In this document: positions 46,551-54,626 of the stretch, piece by piece | Position numbering within the stretch: position 1 is the first letter of the stretch | Layout: each line of letters starts with the position of its first letter | Translations under genes and position numbers: made by a program | The notes under the pieces: generated by a model | The model's input: the letters and a program-made list of their open reading frames with translations, nothing else | Told to the model about the DNA's origin: nothing | Database searches by the model: none | Source of the DNA: Pseudomonas sp. L5B5 | Lineage (GTDB): Bacteria > Pseudomonadota > Gammaproteobacteria > Pseudomonadales > Pseudomonadaceae | Direction of reading: 5' to 3' | Assembly: GCF_020520285.1 (NCBI RefSeq) | Contig: NZ_CP084742.1 | Coordinates: 2,976,001-3,040,000 of the forward strand | Length of the DNA: 64,000 nt

Positions 46551-46562
46551 TCCATACTGGAC
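46551..46562 (-). promoter_or_regulatory. Second copy of the dau palindrome
   Basis: TCCATACTGGAC here matches TCCATAATGGAC in the dauB promoter at 11 of 12 positions. It lies 78 bp upstream of the binding-protein ATG. A shared regulator, most simply DauR, is inferred. Confidence 0.6.
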
Positions 46563-46684
46563 TTTAATGTACATATCGTCAACGGGGTGCAACGACGCCC
46601 ATCCCCGACGGTCGACGGGAACATACGTCATGCGTTGCAGGCTCTGACAGCGGTGCGAGCGTGCACCGGGAAGGGGTCGGCGGA

Positions 46685-47137
46685 TCAGCCTTTCCAGCGC
46701 TCGGCCGCCGCCTGGTCACTGTGCCGGCCCTCGACCCAGCGCGGGCCATCGACGGTCTGTTCTTTTTTCCAGAACGGTGCACGGGTCTTGAGATAGTCCA
46801 TGACAAAGGCACAAGCATCGAAGGCCGCCTGGCGATGGGCACTGGCCGCGGCGACGAAGACAATCGGCTCGCCCGGGGCCAGGGCACCGATGCGGTGCAG
46901 GATCTCCAGCTTGAGCAGCGGCCAGCGCTGCCCGGCCTCCTCGGCGATCTTGCCCAGGGCCTTCTCGGTCATGCCCGGGTAGTGCTCCAGGAACATCCCG
47001 TGCACCTCCTGGCCGTCGTTGAAATCACGCACGTAGCCGACAAAGCTCACCACGGCCCCGACGCCGACATGGGCCGCGTGCATGGCATTGAGTTCGGCGC
47101 CGGGGTCGAATGCCGCGTCCTGTACCCGAATGCCCAT
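46685..47137 (-). CDS. moaE: Molybdopterin synthase catalytic subunit
   Basis: MoaE, with MoaD, inserts two sulfurs into precursor Z to make molybdopterin. The 150-residue protein shows VGAVVSFVGYVRDFNDG, MFLEHYPGMTEKALGKI, HRIGALAPGEPIVFVAAASAHRQAAFDACAFVMDYLKTRAPFWKKE, with the active-site Lys residues near the end. It begins one base after the moaD stop. The genes are ordered moaC-moaD-moaE. Confidence 0.97.
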   Translation of the reverse strand: MGIRVQDAAFDPGAELNAMHAAHVGVGAVVSFVGYVRDFNDGQEVHGMFLEHYPGMTEKALGKIAEEAGQRWPLLKLEILHRIGALAPGEPIVFVAAASAHRQAAFDACAFVMDYLKTRAPFWKKEQTVDGPRWVEGRHSDQAAAERWKG

Positions 47138-47138
47138 G

Positions 47139-47381
47139 TCAGCCTCCGGTCACGGCGGGAAAGAACGCCACTTCATCACCATCGACCAGGGGCTCGTCCA
47201 GCGGGCACAACTCTTCGTTGCGCGCGCACATCAGGTTCTGCTCGCCCAGCACCGGGGCGCCCACGCCCTGCAGCAGGTGCTGGCGCACATCCTCGATGCT
47301 ACGGAACTCGCCTTCGACCTGGGTCTCGTCCAGGCCGATGGCCTCGCGATAACGGGCAAAGAACTTCACCTTGATCTTCAT
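47139..47381 (-). CDS. moaD: Molybdopterin synthase sulfur carrier subunit
   Basis: An 80-residue ubiquitin-fold protein, [22 protein letters not shown], ending in [10 protein letters not shown]. The C-terminal Gly-Gly is adenylated and thiocarboxylated by MoeB to carry sulfur to MoaE. Its ATG overlaps the moaC stop by four bases (ATGA), so it is translated by coupling. Confidence 0.95.
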   Translation of the reverse strand: MKIKVKFFARYREAIGLDETQVEGEFRSIEDVRQHLLQGVGAPVLGEQNLMCARNEELCPLDEPLVDGDEVAFFPAVTGG

Positions 47382-47851
47382 GCCGGCTCCGCCTGGTAGT
47401 GGCCGCTCTTGCCGCCGAGTTTCTCCAGCACCCGCACGCCCTCGATGGTCATGCCCCGGTCCACGGCCTTGCACATGTCGTAGATGGTCAGCGCGGCGAC
47501 GCTGGCGGCGGTCAGCGCTTCCATTTCCACCCCGGTCTGCCCCGAGAGCTTGCAGCGCGCCACGATGTGCACGCTGTCCTCGCCTTCGGCGCTGAGTTCG
47601 ACCTTGACGCTGGTGAGCATCAACGGATGGCACAGGGGAATCAGGTCGCTGGTCTTTTTCGCCGCCTGGATCCCGGCGATCCGCGCCACGGCGAACACAT
47701 CGCCCTTGGGATGACCGCCGCTGACGATCATCTGCAAGGTTTGCGGGAGCATGCGCACCCGGGCTTCGGCGGTCGCTTCGCGAAACGTCACGGCCTTGTC
47801 GGTGACGTCGACCATATTGGCGCGCCCTTGGGAATCGAGATGAGTCAGCAC
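47378..47851 (-). CDS. moaC: Cyclic pyranopterin monophosphate synthase
   Basis: MoaC completes formation of cyclic pyranopterin monophosphate (precursor Z) from the MoaA product. The 157-residue protein contains [50 protein letters not shown] and [28 protein letters not shown], with the catalytic Lys and Asp. First gene of moaCDE; moaA is elsewhere. I see no convincing Moco riboswitch in the 190 bp before it. Confidence 0.97.
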   Translation of the reverse strand: MLTHLDSQGRANMVDVTDKAVTFREATAEARVRMLPQTLQMIVSGGHPKGDVFAVARIAGIQAAKKTSDLIPLCHPLMLTSVKVELSAEGEDSVHIVARCKLSGQTGVEMEALTAASVAALTIYDMCKAVDRGMTIEGVRVLEKLGGKSGHYQAEPA

Positions 47852-48041
47852 GGCGTTACTCCTGATCAGGTGGGGCGATTGTAAACCCGCAGGTCAGTTT
47901 TCCGCACGGGACATTCTGCCGCCGCAGGGCCGCCTCGGGCAGGTGATCGACCCGGCGAATGCCCCACATCAGAACAACGAATTGGAGTCGGCGCAGGCCC
48001 CCACGTACAAGGTCTGCCAACGACACAGAGGAAATCACGCC

Positions 48042-48488
48042 ATGACCTTGTTCATCCCGATCCTGCTCAGCCTGCTCGCCGGTTTCGCCGTGCCCCTGCA
48101 GGCCGGAACCAACGCCCGGCTGGGCAGCCTGCTGGGGCACCCGTTGTGGGCCACTGGCATCTCGCTGCTGGTGAGCCTGCTGGCCCTGGGCGTGTTGCTG
48201 CTGTTCATCAAGGTGCCCCGGCCCAACCTGCTGGCCGCCGCCCAAGGCCCCTGGTGGATCTGGCTGGGCGGGCTGGCCGGGGTGCTCTACATCACCGTGG
48301 CGCTGCTGATGGCGCCGCGCCTGGGAGCGCTCAACTTCATCATGGCGGTGATCATCGGCCAGTTGCTGATCTCGCTGATCATCGACTACTTCGGCCTGGT
48401 GGGCCTGCCGCAAAAAGACATCAGCCTGCAGAAACTCTTCGGCGTACTGGTGGTGATCGGCGGCTTCGTGATCACCGTCCGCGGCTGA
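48042..48488 (+). CDS. Small DMT-superfamily transporter (DUF606/YdcZ)
   Basis: A 148-residue membrane protein with about five transmembrane helices: MTLFIPILLSLLAGFAVPLQAGTNARLG, WATGISLLVSLLALGVLLLF, WWIWLGGLAGVLYITVALLMAP, LNFIMAVIIGQLLISLIIDYFG and LFGVLVVIGGFVITV. The opening QAGTNARLG and LNFIMAVIIGQL are the DUF606 pattern. Substrate unknown; half-size members probably act as dimers. It is convergent with the LysR gene, with six bases between stops. Confidence 0.87.
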   Translation: MTLFIPILLSLLAGFAVPLQAGTNARLGSLLGHPLWATGISLLVSLLALGVLLLFIKVPRPNLLAAAQGPWWIWLGGLAGVLYITVALLMAPRLGALNFIMAVIIGQLLISLIIDYFGLVGLPQKDISLQKLFGVLVVIGGFVITVRG

Positions 48489-48494
48489 ACGCCC

Positions 48495-49412
48495 TCACGA
48501 CCCGGCCACGCTGGCCAGGCGAATCTGCTCGCGCAGCCAGGTGTGGGCCGGGTCGTCAGCGGAACGCCCATGCCAGACCTGGACGAAATTGAACGCCGGT
48601 ACCTGCATCGGCGGCGTCAGGCGCACCAGCCCATCGTCCAGCGACAACTCATCCAGGGTGCGACTGGCCACCGTGAGGATCAGGTCGGTGCCACGGATCA
48701 TCCCCGGCGCCGTGCCCCAATGGGGCACGCTGACCACGATCTGCCGCTGCAAGCCCTGGTCGCGCAGGCGATGATCGACTTCGCCGTTGAAACAGCCGTC
48801 CATCGACACCTGCAGGTGCGGCCGCGCCAGGTACTGCGCCAGGTCCAGAGACCCGGCGGGGCCCAGGGTGGCGCGGTCCAGCAGGCAGGTGAAGGTCTCC
48901 TCGAACAGCACCTCCTTGACCACCTCCTCCGACAGGTCGGGAAACACCCCCAGGGCCAGGTCGAGCTTGCCCTGTACCACTTGCTCGAACATCTCGTGGC
49001 GGCTGCCCTGGGTCACCACCAGGCGCATCAGCGGAGCTTCACGGCGCAGGCGTACCAACAGCCGGGGCAGCACGATCGCCGCGCCGTAGTCGGACATCGC
49101 CAGGTGGAAGATGCGCTGGGAAACGGCCGGATCGAAGTCGATGGACTTGCCCAGCAGCGTCTCGATCTGGCTGAGGATTTCCTTGAGCGGCGCTTGCAGG
49201 CTGCGGGCCAGCGGGCTGAGCAACACATCGTTGCCTTGGCGGATCAACAATGGGTCATCCAGCAACGAGCGCAACTTGCCCAGGGAATGGCTGATGGCCG
49301 GCTGGCTCAGGTGCAGGCGTTCACCGGTGCGGGTCACGTGCTTCTCCGTCAGCAGTGCATCGAGCACCACCAACAGGTTCAGGTCGATATTGCGCAGGGA
49401 GACGGTGGCCAT
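48495..49412 (-). CDS. LysR-family transcriptional regulator
   Basis: A 305-residue regulator. The N-terminal HTH is LRNIDLNLLVVLDALLTEKHVTRTGERLHLSQPAISHSLGKLRSLLDDPLLIR. The effector domain follows from about residue 92, with DLALGVFPD. The DLNLL start places it near the NodD/SyrM-like branch of LysR proteins. It faces moaC/DMT genes on one side and phoH on the other and has no obvious target beside it. Confidence 0.9.
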   Translation of the reverse strand: MATVSLRNIDLNLLVVLDALLTEKHVTRTGERLHLSQPAISHSLGKLRSLLDDPLLIRQGNDVLLSPLARSLQAPLKEILSQIETLLGKSIDFDPAVSQRIFHLAMSDYGAAIVLPRLLVRLRREAPLMRLVVTQGSRHEMFEQVVQGKLDLALGVFPDLSEEVVKEVLFEETFTCLLDRATLGPAGSLDLAQYLARPHLQVSMDGCFNGEVDHRLRDQGLQRQIVVSVPHWGTAPGMIRGTDLILTVASRTLDELSLDDGLVRLTPPMQVPAFNFVQVWHGRSADDPAHTWLREQIRLASVAGS

Positions 49413-49474
49413 CCAGGCGTTCCAGGTTCACGGCGGGAACGCAGGATACTCCATGGCCCGGGGGCGGATGCAAA

Positions 49475-49498
49475 ACGGGCGGCCCGAAGGCCGCCCGT
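49475..49498 (-). terminator. Terminator after phoH
   Basis: ACGGGCGGCC, loop CGAA (a stable GNRA-like tetraloop setting), GGCCGCCCGT, followed on the minus strand by four Ts, 18 bp past the phoH stop. Confidence 0.85.
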
Positions 49499-49516
49499 GG
49501 CAGGTGCTCGATGGCG

Positions 49517-50911
49517 TTACAAATGGCTTTCGGCGTATTCGGCCAGGATCGAGCGCGGCACCCCTTGCAGGGTGATGTGCACGCCGTTGGGGAAGTCCTT
49601 GAAGCGCTCGGTGAGGTAGGTCAGCCCGGAGCTGGTGGCCGACAGGTAGGGGGTATCGATCTGTGCCAGGTTACCCAGGCACACCACTTTGGAACCGGCG
49701 CCGGCACGGGTGATGATGGTCTTCATCTGGTGCGGGGTGAGGTTCTGGCATTCGTCGATCAGGATCAGGCTCTGCTGGAAGCTGCGACCACGGATGTAGT
49801 TCAGGGATTTGAACTGCAGCGGCACCTTGCTGAGGATGTAGTCGACGCTGCCATGGGTGCTCTCGTCATCCATGTGCAAGGCCTCGAGGTTGTCGGTGAT
49901 CGCGCCGAGCCAGGGCTCCATCTTCTCCGCCTCGGTGCCCGGCAGGAAGCCGATCTCCTGGTCCAGCCCCTGCACGCTGCGGGTGGCGATGATGCGCCGG
50001 TAGCGCTTGCTGACCATGGTCTGCTCGATGGCGGCTGCCAGGGCCAGGATGGTCTTGCCCGAGCCGGCGGCCCCGGACAGGTTGACCAGGTGGATGTCCG
50101 GGTCGAGCAATGCATAAAGCGCCAGGCCCTGGTAGATGTCCCGCGGTTTCAGGCCCCAGGCTTCCTGGTGCAACAGGGGCTCCTGATGCAGGTCGAGGAT
50201 CAGCAGCACATCGGCACGGATTTCCTTGATCCAGCCGACAAAGCCCTGTTCGTCGATGATGAATTCATTGATGTGCACCGCCGGCAGGTTGTCGATCAAC
50301 TGCACCTGGTGCCAGGTCCGACCATGATCCTGGCGAGTCTCGACCTTGCTCACCCGGTCCCAGAACGAGCCGCTCATGTTGTGGAAGCCGTTGGGCAGCA
50401 GCTCCACGTCGTCGACCAGCTGGTCGGTGCTGTAGTCCTCGGCGGCGATCCCGCAGGCACGCGCCTTGAGGCGCATGTTGATGTCCTTGGTCACCAGCAC
50501 CACGGACAAGTCCTTGTGGCGCGCGTGCAGATCGACCAACTGGTTGATGATGATGTTGTCGTTGAGGTTGTCCGGCAGCAGGCTATTGGGCTCGTTGCGC
50601 TTGCCCATCAGGATCGACAGCAACCCCTTGGGTTCGCCCTTGCCACGCTGGATCGGCACCCCCAGCTCGACATCCTCGGGAGAAGCCTCGCCAAGGGTCT
50701 TGTCGATCAGGCGGATGGCCTGGCGGCACTCGGCAGCCACGCTGTGATGCCCACTCTTGAGCTTGTCCAGCTCCTCCAGGACGGTCATCGGGATCACGAC
50801 ATGGTGTTCTTCGAAGTTCAGCAGGGCATTGGGATCGTGAATCAATACATTGGTATCGAGTACGTAAAGGATTGGCTGGTTGGAGGAAGGGCTACGTCCG
50901 CGGTCATCCAT
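49517..50911 (-). CDS. PhoH-family ATPase with N-terminal PIN domain (PhoH2 type)
   Basis: A 464-residue cytoplasmic protein. Residues about 14-150 form a PIN ribonuclease domain (ILYVLDTNVLIHDPNALLNF with Asp at 19; VTVLEELDKLK; LVTKDINMRLKA). Residues about 255-460 form the PhoH ATPase: Walker A GAAGSGKTILALAAAIEQ, Walker B SLILIDECQNLTPHQMKTI. PIN-PhoH proteins studied in actinobacteria unwind and cut RNA. The ATG at 50911 follows AAGGTGA. It is preceded by 360 bp without a clear gene. Confidence 0.92.
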   Translation of the reverse strand: MDDRGRSPSSNQPILYVLDTNVLIHDPNALLNFEEHHVVIPMTVLEELDKLKSGHHSVAAECRQAIRLIDKTLGEASPEDVELGVPIQRGKGEPKGLLSILMGKRNEPNSLLPDNLNDNIIINQLVDLHARHKDLSVVLVTKDINMRLKARACGIAAEDYSTDQLVDDVELLPNGFHNMSGSFWDRVSKVETRQDHGRTWHQVQLIDNLPAVHINEFIIDEQGFVGWIKEIRADVLLILDLHQEPLLHQEAWGLKPRDIYQGLALYALLDPDIHLVNLSGAAGSGKTILALAAAIEQTMVSKRYRRIIATRSVQGLDQEIGFLPGTEAEKMEPWLGAITDNLEALHMDDESTHGSVDYILSKVPLQFKSLNYIRGRSFQQSLILIDECQNLTPHQMKTIITRAGAGSKVVCLGNLAQIDTPYLSATSSGLTYLTERFKDFPNGVHITLQGVPRSILAEYAESHL

Positions 50912-51271
50912 ACTCGGTCACCTTATGTGGGAGCCAGTCGACGCAATACCATCGGGTATCGCGCCTCGAAGGACCACCGAAATCCATCCATCCGGGTTGG
51001 AGGTGAGCCGCACACAAGGAGTCTTGGGAGACGCCACCTGTGTTGCAGGTTTCGGCGGTCTGACTTCGTAATACTCCAAAAAGCGTGACAGGAAAAAGCA
51101 CTTTGAAGCTTTTTTGATGTTTATTTTTCAGAGTGACGAATAGCCCTTGGCGCGCGGGGCGCACGCCGTTAAAGTCGGAAGTCCGCCTGCATCGAAATTC
51201 CCTCCAGATTCGCCCTGTTCCCGCCGTTTTCCCCCGTCAACTCCCGTATTTGCGGGCATTTTGCGTTTTTT
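50912..51271. other. Non-coding region upstream of phoH, with a possible tiny leader ORF
   Basis: No convincing gene. On the minus strand GGAGGG precedes an ATG that encodes a seven-residue peptide, MQADFRL (51169-51192). The stretch 51075-51130 is AT-rich and is the likely phoH promoter zone, though I cannot place -35/-10 boxes. A frame of 86 codons (51164-50904, GTG start) has no third-position GC bias and is probably not coding. Confidence 0.45.
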
Positions 51272-52396
51272 TCAGCGAAACGCCTGCTGACAATCCTCCC
51301 AGCCGATTCCGCTTTGCGCGGTCTGAGCCAGCAACCACGGCAAACTGCCCTTGACCCCATCCTGCTTGGCATTGAAGGCAATCACCCCGCGCCGCCACAA
51401 CAGCATCAGGGTCAGTACCCGCTGGCCGCTGTCCTCGGCCTTGAGCTTGCCGGCGCCGTCCTGGGCATCGATGTCCCACAACGCCACCTGCATGCCCTGG
51501 GCATTGAAGAACGCCTGGGCATCGGCCCGCCGCTGCCCCATGGGGGGACGAAACAGCGGCACGTAGTTTTCCGGCAACTTGCCCTTGACCAGGTCGGCAC
51601 TGCGCTGGATCGAGTACTGCCAATCCTGCCAATGGCTATGGGAACGGAACTCCCATCCCTGGACCCCGACACACTGCTGCGAATACAGCGCCTGCAGGCT
51701 CGCCACCGAAGCCTGGTCGAGGCGGTTCTGGATATCGTTGCCCAGGACGAAGAAAGTACCGTTGAGGTTGGACTTGCGCAGGTATTCGGTGAGCCAGGCC
51801 GTATTGTCCGGGGCCAGGTTGGCGGCGCTGTCGAAGCTCAGCAGGAACATCCGGTCATTGAGCTCCTCGCCATTGCGCTCATGCTCGCCCAGGCGCAGCA
51901 CCTCGCTGCTGGTCTGCGGGGTCAGGGCAGCCTTGCGCAGCAGTTCGTCCAGGTAGCGCTCATGGAAGGTCCGGCTCGGCTCGCCCCACCGGGCGTAATA
52001 GGAGTCCTCGCCCAGCTGGAACTTGCCGGCCTGCTTGCGCAGTTGCTGCATGTTTTCCACCAGGAAACAGAAGGAAGCGTCCTGGTCGCAGCTCTGCTGG
52101 GCGAAGTTGTAGTTCTCCAGCAGGCGTTTCCACAGGTGCTCGCGCAACTCGTCGATCGCCGCCACATTGATCATTCGCAGGCCAAGACGTTGCTTCAGGG
52201 ACGCCTCATCCCAGGCTTCACTGACCAGCAAGGCGCGAGCGAAGGTCAGGATCTCGGCCCGCGAGGCGACGTCGAACAGGGTCGGGCTGTCGAGTTTTTC
52301 CGGCCAGGTGCTGCGGTCCAGGGTCGCCACATCATTGGGCGCCGCCAGCACGCTGAAACTCAAAAGCCAGGCCGAGAAGAGAAACGCGATACGCAA
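51272..52396 (-). CDS. Polysaccharide-deacetylase-like exported protein with altered metal site
   Basis: A 374-residue protein with a signal peptide (MRIAFLFSAWLLSFSVLA). An N-terminal helical region of about 160 residues precedes a NodB-like domain. NodB motifs are recognisable but changed: LLSFDSA where TFDDG is usual, EFRSHSHWQ for the SHSxxH His site, LFRPPMGQRR for RPPxG, and a late W-D-I-D-A-Q-D. With the second Asp of motif 1 missing, catalysis may be lost or altered. The target polymer is unknown. It is flanked by phoH and the tandem repeat array. Confidence 0.78.
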   Translation of the reverse strand: MRIAFLFSAWLLSFSVLAAPNDVATLDRSTWPEKLDSPTLFDVASRAEILTFARALLVSEAWDEASLKQRLGLRMINVAAIDELREHLWKRLLENYNFAQQSCDQDASFCFLVENMQQLRKQAGKFQLGEDSYYARWGEPSRTFHERYLDELLRKAALTPQTSSEVLRLGEHERNGEELNDRMFLLSFDSAANLAPDNTAWLTEYLRKSNLNGTFFVLGNDIQNRLDQASVASLQALYSQQCVGVQGWEFRSHSHWQDWQYSIQRSADLVKGKLPENYVPLFRPPMGQRRADAQAFFNAQGMQVALWDIDAQDGAGKLKAEDSGQRVLTLMLLWRRGVIAFNAKQDGVKGSLPWLLAQTAQSGIGWEDCQQAFR

Positions 52397-52480
52397 AAGG
52401 GATGCCTCCAGAACAGAACCCGCGCGGCACTATAGCCGATCTGCCGGGCACCCAAGGCATCCCCGTGGCAAGCTCGCTCG

Positions 52481-52918
52481 CCACATCCACTATCCATCGC
52501 CGAGCAACCGTGGCGAGGGAGCTTGCTCCCGCTGGAGTGCGCAGCACCCCCAACAAGGTCCTCGCGGTATTGCTGATACATCTGTATCGGGGCCGCTTCG
52601 CGACCCAGCGCGAGCAAGCTCGTTCGCCACATCCACTATCCATCGCCGAGCAACCGTGGCGAGGGAGCTTGCTCCCGCTGGAGTGCGCAGCACTCCCAAC
52701 AAGGCCCTCGCGGTATTGCTGATGCATCTGTATCGGGGCCGCTTCGCGACCCAGCGCGAGCAAGCTCGCTCGCCACATCCACTATCCATCGCCGAGCAAC
52801 CGTGGCGAGGGAGCTTGCTCCCGCTGGAGTGCGCAGCACTCCCAACAAGGCCCTCGCGGTATTGCTGATACATCTGTATCGGGGCCGCTTCGCGACCCAG
52901 CGCGAGCAAGCTCGTTCG
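52481..52918. repeat. Three tandem copies of a 146-bp REP-containing unit
   Basis: Units at 52481-52626, 52627-52772 and 52773-52918 differ from one another at only two to four positions. Each contains REP-like hairpins, GTGGCGAGGGAGCTTGCTCC and its inverse GCGCGAGCAAGCTCG(C/T)TCG. Partial unit sequence extends on both sides (from about 52462 and to 52926). The array fills most of the 640 bp between the deacetylase-like gene and yaaA; open frames across it are repeat artefacts since 146 is not a multiple of three. Confidence 0.95.
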
Positions 52919-53037
52919 TCACATCCTCCCACCCTCGCCACAACCCAGAAGCCGCCATGCGTCAGCTATTGCCTCGATAGGTGGAGTCCAGGCGCCCCAC
53001 CCCCTAGAATCCCCCGACGCCAAAAGGAGACGACCCC

Positions 53038-53817
53038 ATGCTGATGGTGATTTCACCCGCCAAGACCCTCGATTACGAAACACCGCCGGTCACCCAGCGC
53101 TTTACCCAGCCGCAATACCTCGACCACTCCCAGGAACTGATCCAACAACTGCGGGAACTGACCCCGGCGCAGATCAGTGAACTGATGCACGTCTCCGACA
53201 AGATCGGTGGCCTCAATGCCGCGCGGTTCGGCAGCTGGACCCCGGCCTTCAGCCCGGCCAATGCCAAGCAGGCCCTGCTGGCCTTCAAGGGCGACGTCTA
53301 CACCGGGCTCAACGCCGAATCCCTCAGCGAAGCGGATTTCGACTATGCCCAGCAGCACCTGCGCATGCTCTCCGGCCTTTATGGCCTATTGCGCCCCCTG
53401 GACTTGATGCAGCCCTATCGCCTGGAAATGGGCACCAAGCTGGCCAATGCCCGGGGCAAGGACCTATACGCCTTCTGGGGCACTCGCATCAGCGAGTGGC
53501 TGAACGAGGCCCTGGCCGAACAAGGCGACGACCTGCTGCTGAACCTGGCGTCCAACGAGTACTTCTCGGCGGTCAAGCGCACGGCCCTCAAGGCGCGGAT
53601 CATCAATACCGAGTTCAAGGACCTGAAGAACGGCCAATACAAGATCATCAGCTTCTACGCCAAGAAGGCCCGGGGCATGATGAGCCGCTTCGTGCTCCAG
53701 GAGCGCATCAACGACCCGGCCCAGCTCAGGCAATTCGACGTCCAGGGCTATCGTTTCAGCGCCGAACAATCCAAGGCCGACAACCTGGTGTTCCTGCGCG
53801 ACCACGCACCGGAATAA
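53038..53817 (+). CDS. yaaA: Peroxide stress protein YaaA
   Basis: A 259-residue protein of the UPF0246 family, [25 protein letters not shown]..., with the conserved [35 protein letters not shown] and [12 protein letters not shown]. In E. coli YaaA limits free iron and protects DNA from hydrogen peroxide; the fold binds DNA. An AAGGAGA site precedes the ATG. No OxyR site was recognised upstream, where the repeat array ends 110 bp away. Confidence 0.93.
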   Translation: MLMVISPAKTLDYETPPVTQRFTQPQYLDHSQELIQQLRELTPAQISELMHVSDKIGGLNAARFGSWTPAFSPANAKQALLAFKGDVYTGLNAESLSEADFDYAQQHLRMLSGLYGLLRPLDLMQPYRLEMGTKLANARGKDLYAFWGTRISEWLNEALAEQGDDLLLNLASNEYFSAVKRTALKARIINTEFKDLKNGQYKIISFYAKKARGMMSRFVLQERINDPAQLRQFDVQGYRFSAEQSKADNLVFLRDHAPE

Positions 53818-53830
53818 AGCGTTCCCCTGC

Positions 53831-53855
53831 CGCGCTCGTTTTCATGGCGAGCGCG
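53831..53855 (+). terminator. Hairpin after yaaA
   Basis: CGCGCTCG, nine-base loop, CGAGCGCG: a perfect eight-base stem 13 bp after the yaaA stop, without a T-run. It separates yaaA from the algD upstream region. Confidence 0.65.
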
Positions 53856-54128
53856 CCAGAATGTGATCATCTGCACATTCTCCCGCCAAATAACGTCAAC
53901 TTTATGGCGCCATAAAACCTTCATATAATTTCATGACTTTTCTTTCACTCGACATGAGTGATTTTTTTCAGTAGTGGCACCACTTTTTTTATTCGGTAGT
54001 GGCACAAAAATATCCCACCGCTTTATCTCCCCATAACTAAAGGCTCAAACCGTTAGTGCTATCAATTTGAGAGCAGTGCCATCTTTTTCGGTATTTCAAG
54101 AAATTTCAGAAAACAGGATGAGTGGGTT
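53856..54128 (+). promoter_or_regulatory. Upstream control region of the alginate operon
   Basis: AT-rich, gene-free DNA. It holds a perfect 16-bp palindrome TTTATGGCGCCATAAA (53901-53916), a second small palindrome AGTGGCACCACT (53973-53984), and a direct repeat GTAGTGGCAC at 53971 and 53996 (25 bp apart). ACCGTTAGTG (54049-54058) matches the AlgR box ACCGTTCGTC at eight of ten positions, about 105 bp before the predicted start point. Known algD regulators include AlgR, AlgB, AmrZ and IHF; which of these bind here is not shown by sequence alone. Confidence 0.55.
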
Positions 54129-54156
54129 GGAACTATGCCTCCAGAGACCGCTCATA
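54129..54156 (+). promoter_or_regulatory. AlgU (sigma-22)-type promoter of the alginate operon
   Basis: GGAACTA (54129-54135), 16 bases, TCATA (54152-54156) fits the AlgU/RpoE-type pattern GAACTT-N16/17-TCTGA. The sequence between also shares CAGAGA with the P. aeruginosa algD promoter as I remember it. The start point would be near 54163. Confidence 0.7.
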
Positions 54157-54626
54157 CCACCGGTAACGATTCTTAACGACGCTGTACGAGATGACTTACA
54201 CGGAACTGAAAACAACTAACGAAGTTTCGGAGCTGACTAACCAAACAAGTCAGACACATTAACCAGTCAATAAACCACAGGAGATAAGTCGACCCACTAT
54301 CCCCTAGCAAGCCAAGGAACAGCTGGCCTTCAAGGCCTCCCAGCAGCACATGGAGAGCCCGTACTACGTGGCATCCAGCCATCAACTGGAACATCGATGG
54401 CCATTCGGGAGCCCTGCAGCAGGAGCCGCCGGCGCCATTCAAGGGCACATCAGAACAACAAGGATTGGTTGCGCACAACTTGAGTGCATTTATTTAGTCA
54501 CTCGGAACTTAGTCTGCCTGCACACGACATTACAGCGTTCTTTGCTGTACTTCCGAGTGCGCGAAAACAGCTGGCAAACATTAACTCCGGCCATCTAATG
54601 GCGTGAATAACACAGAGGTAAATGCG
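54157..54626 (+). other. Long 5' leader of algD mRNA
   Basis: About 465 bases between the predicted start point and the algD ATG, with no convincing ORF. P. aeruginosa also has an unusually long algD leader (about 370 bases). It contains a GGCCTTCAAGGCC palindrome (54325-54337) and ANGGA motifs (AAGGA near 54314 and 54459, ATGGA near 54350) that could be RsmA/CsrA contacts. A second GGAACTT at 54504 has no matching -10. Leader function is inferred. Confidence 0.5.

Noticed and set aside
47852..48041. Moco riboswitch before moaC
   Set aside because: Only ordinary GC-rich inverted repeats are visible; no element resembling the conserved Moco motif was found.
50904..51164. An 86-codon GTG-started frame running into phoH
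   Set aside because: Codon use lacks the third-position GC bias of every real gene around it, and no ribosome site is seen.
52360..53044. Several repetitive open frames across the 146-bp repeats
   Set aside because: They follow the tandem repeat, switch frame between copies and have no ribosome site or recognisable domain.
53975..54005. Sigma-54 promoters in the algD upstream region
   Set aside because: TGGCAC occurs twice but the required GC at -12 is missing in both cases.
54504..54532. Second AlgU-like promoter, GGAACTT at 54504
   Set aside because: No TCTGA-like -10 lies 16-17 bases downstream; the site at 54129 fits much better.
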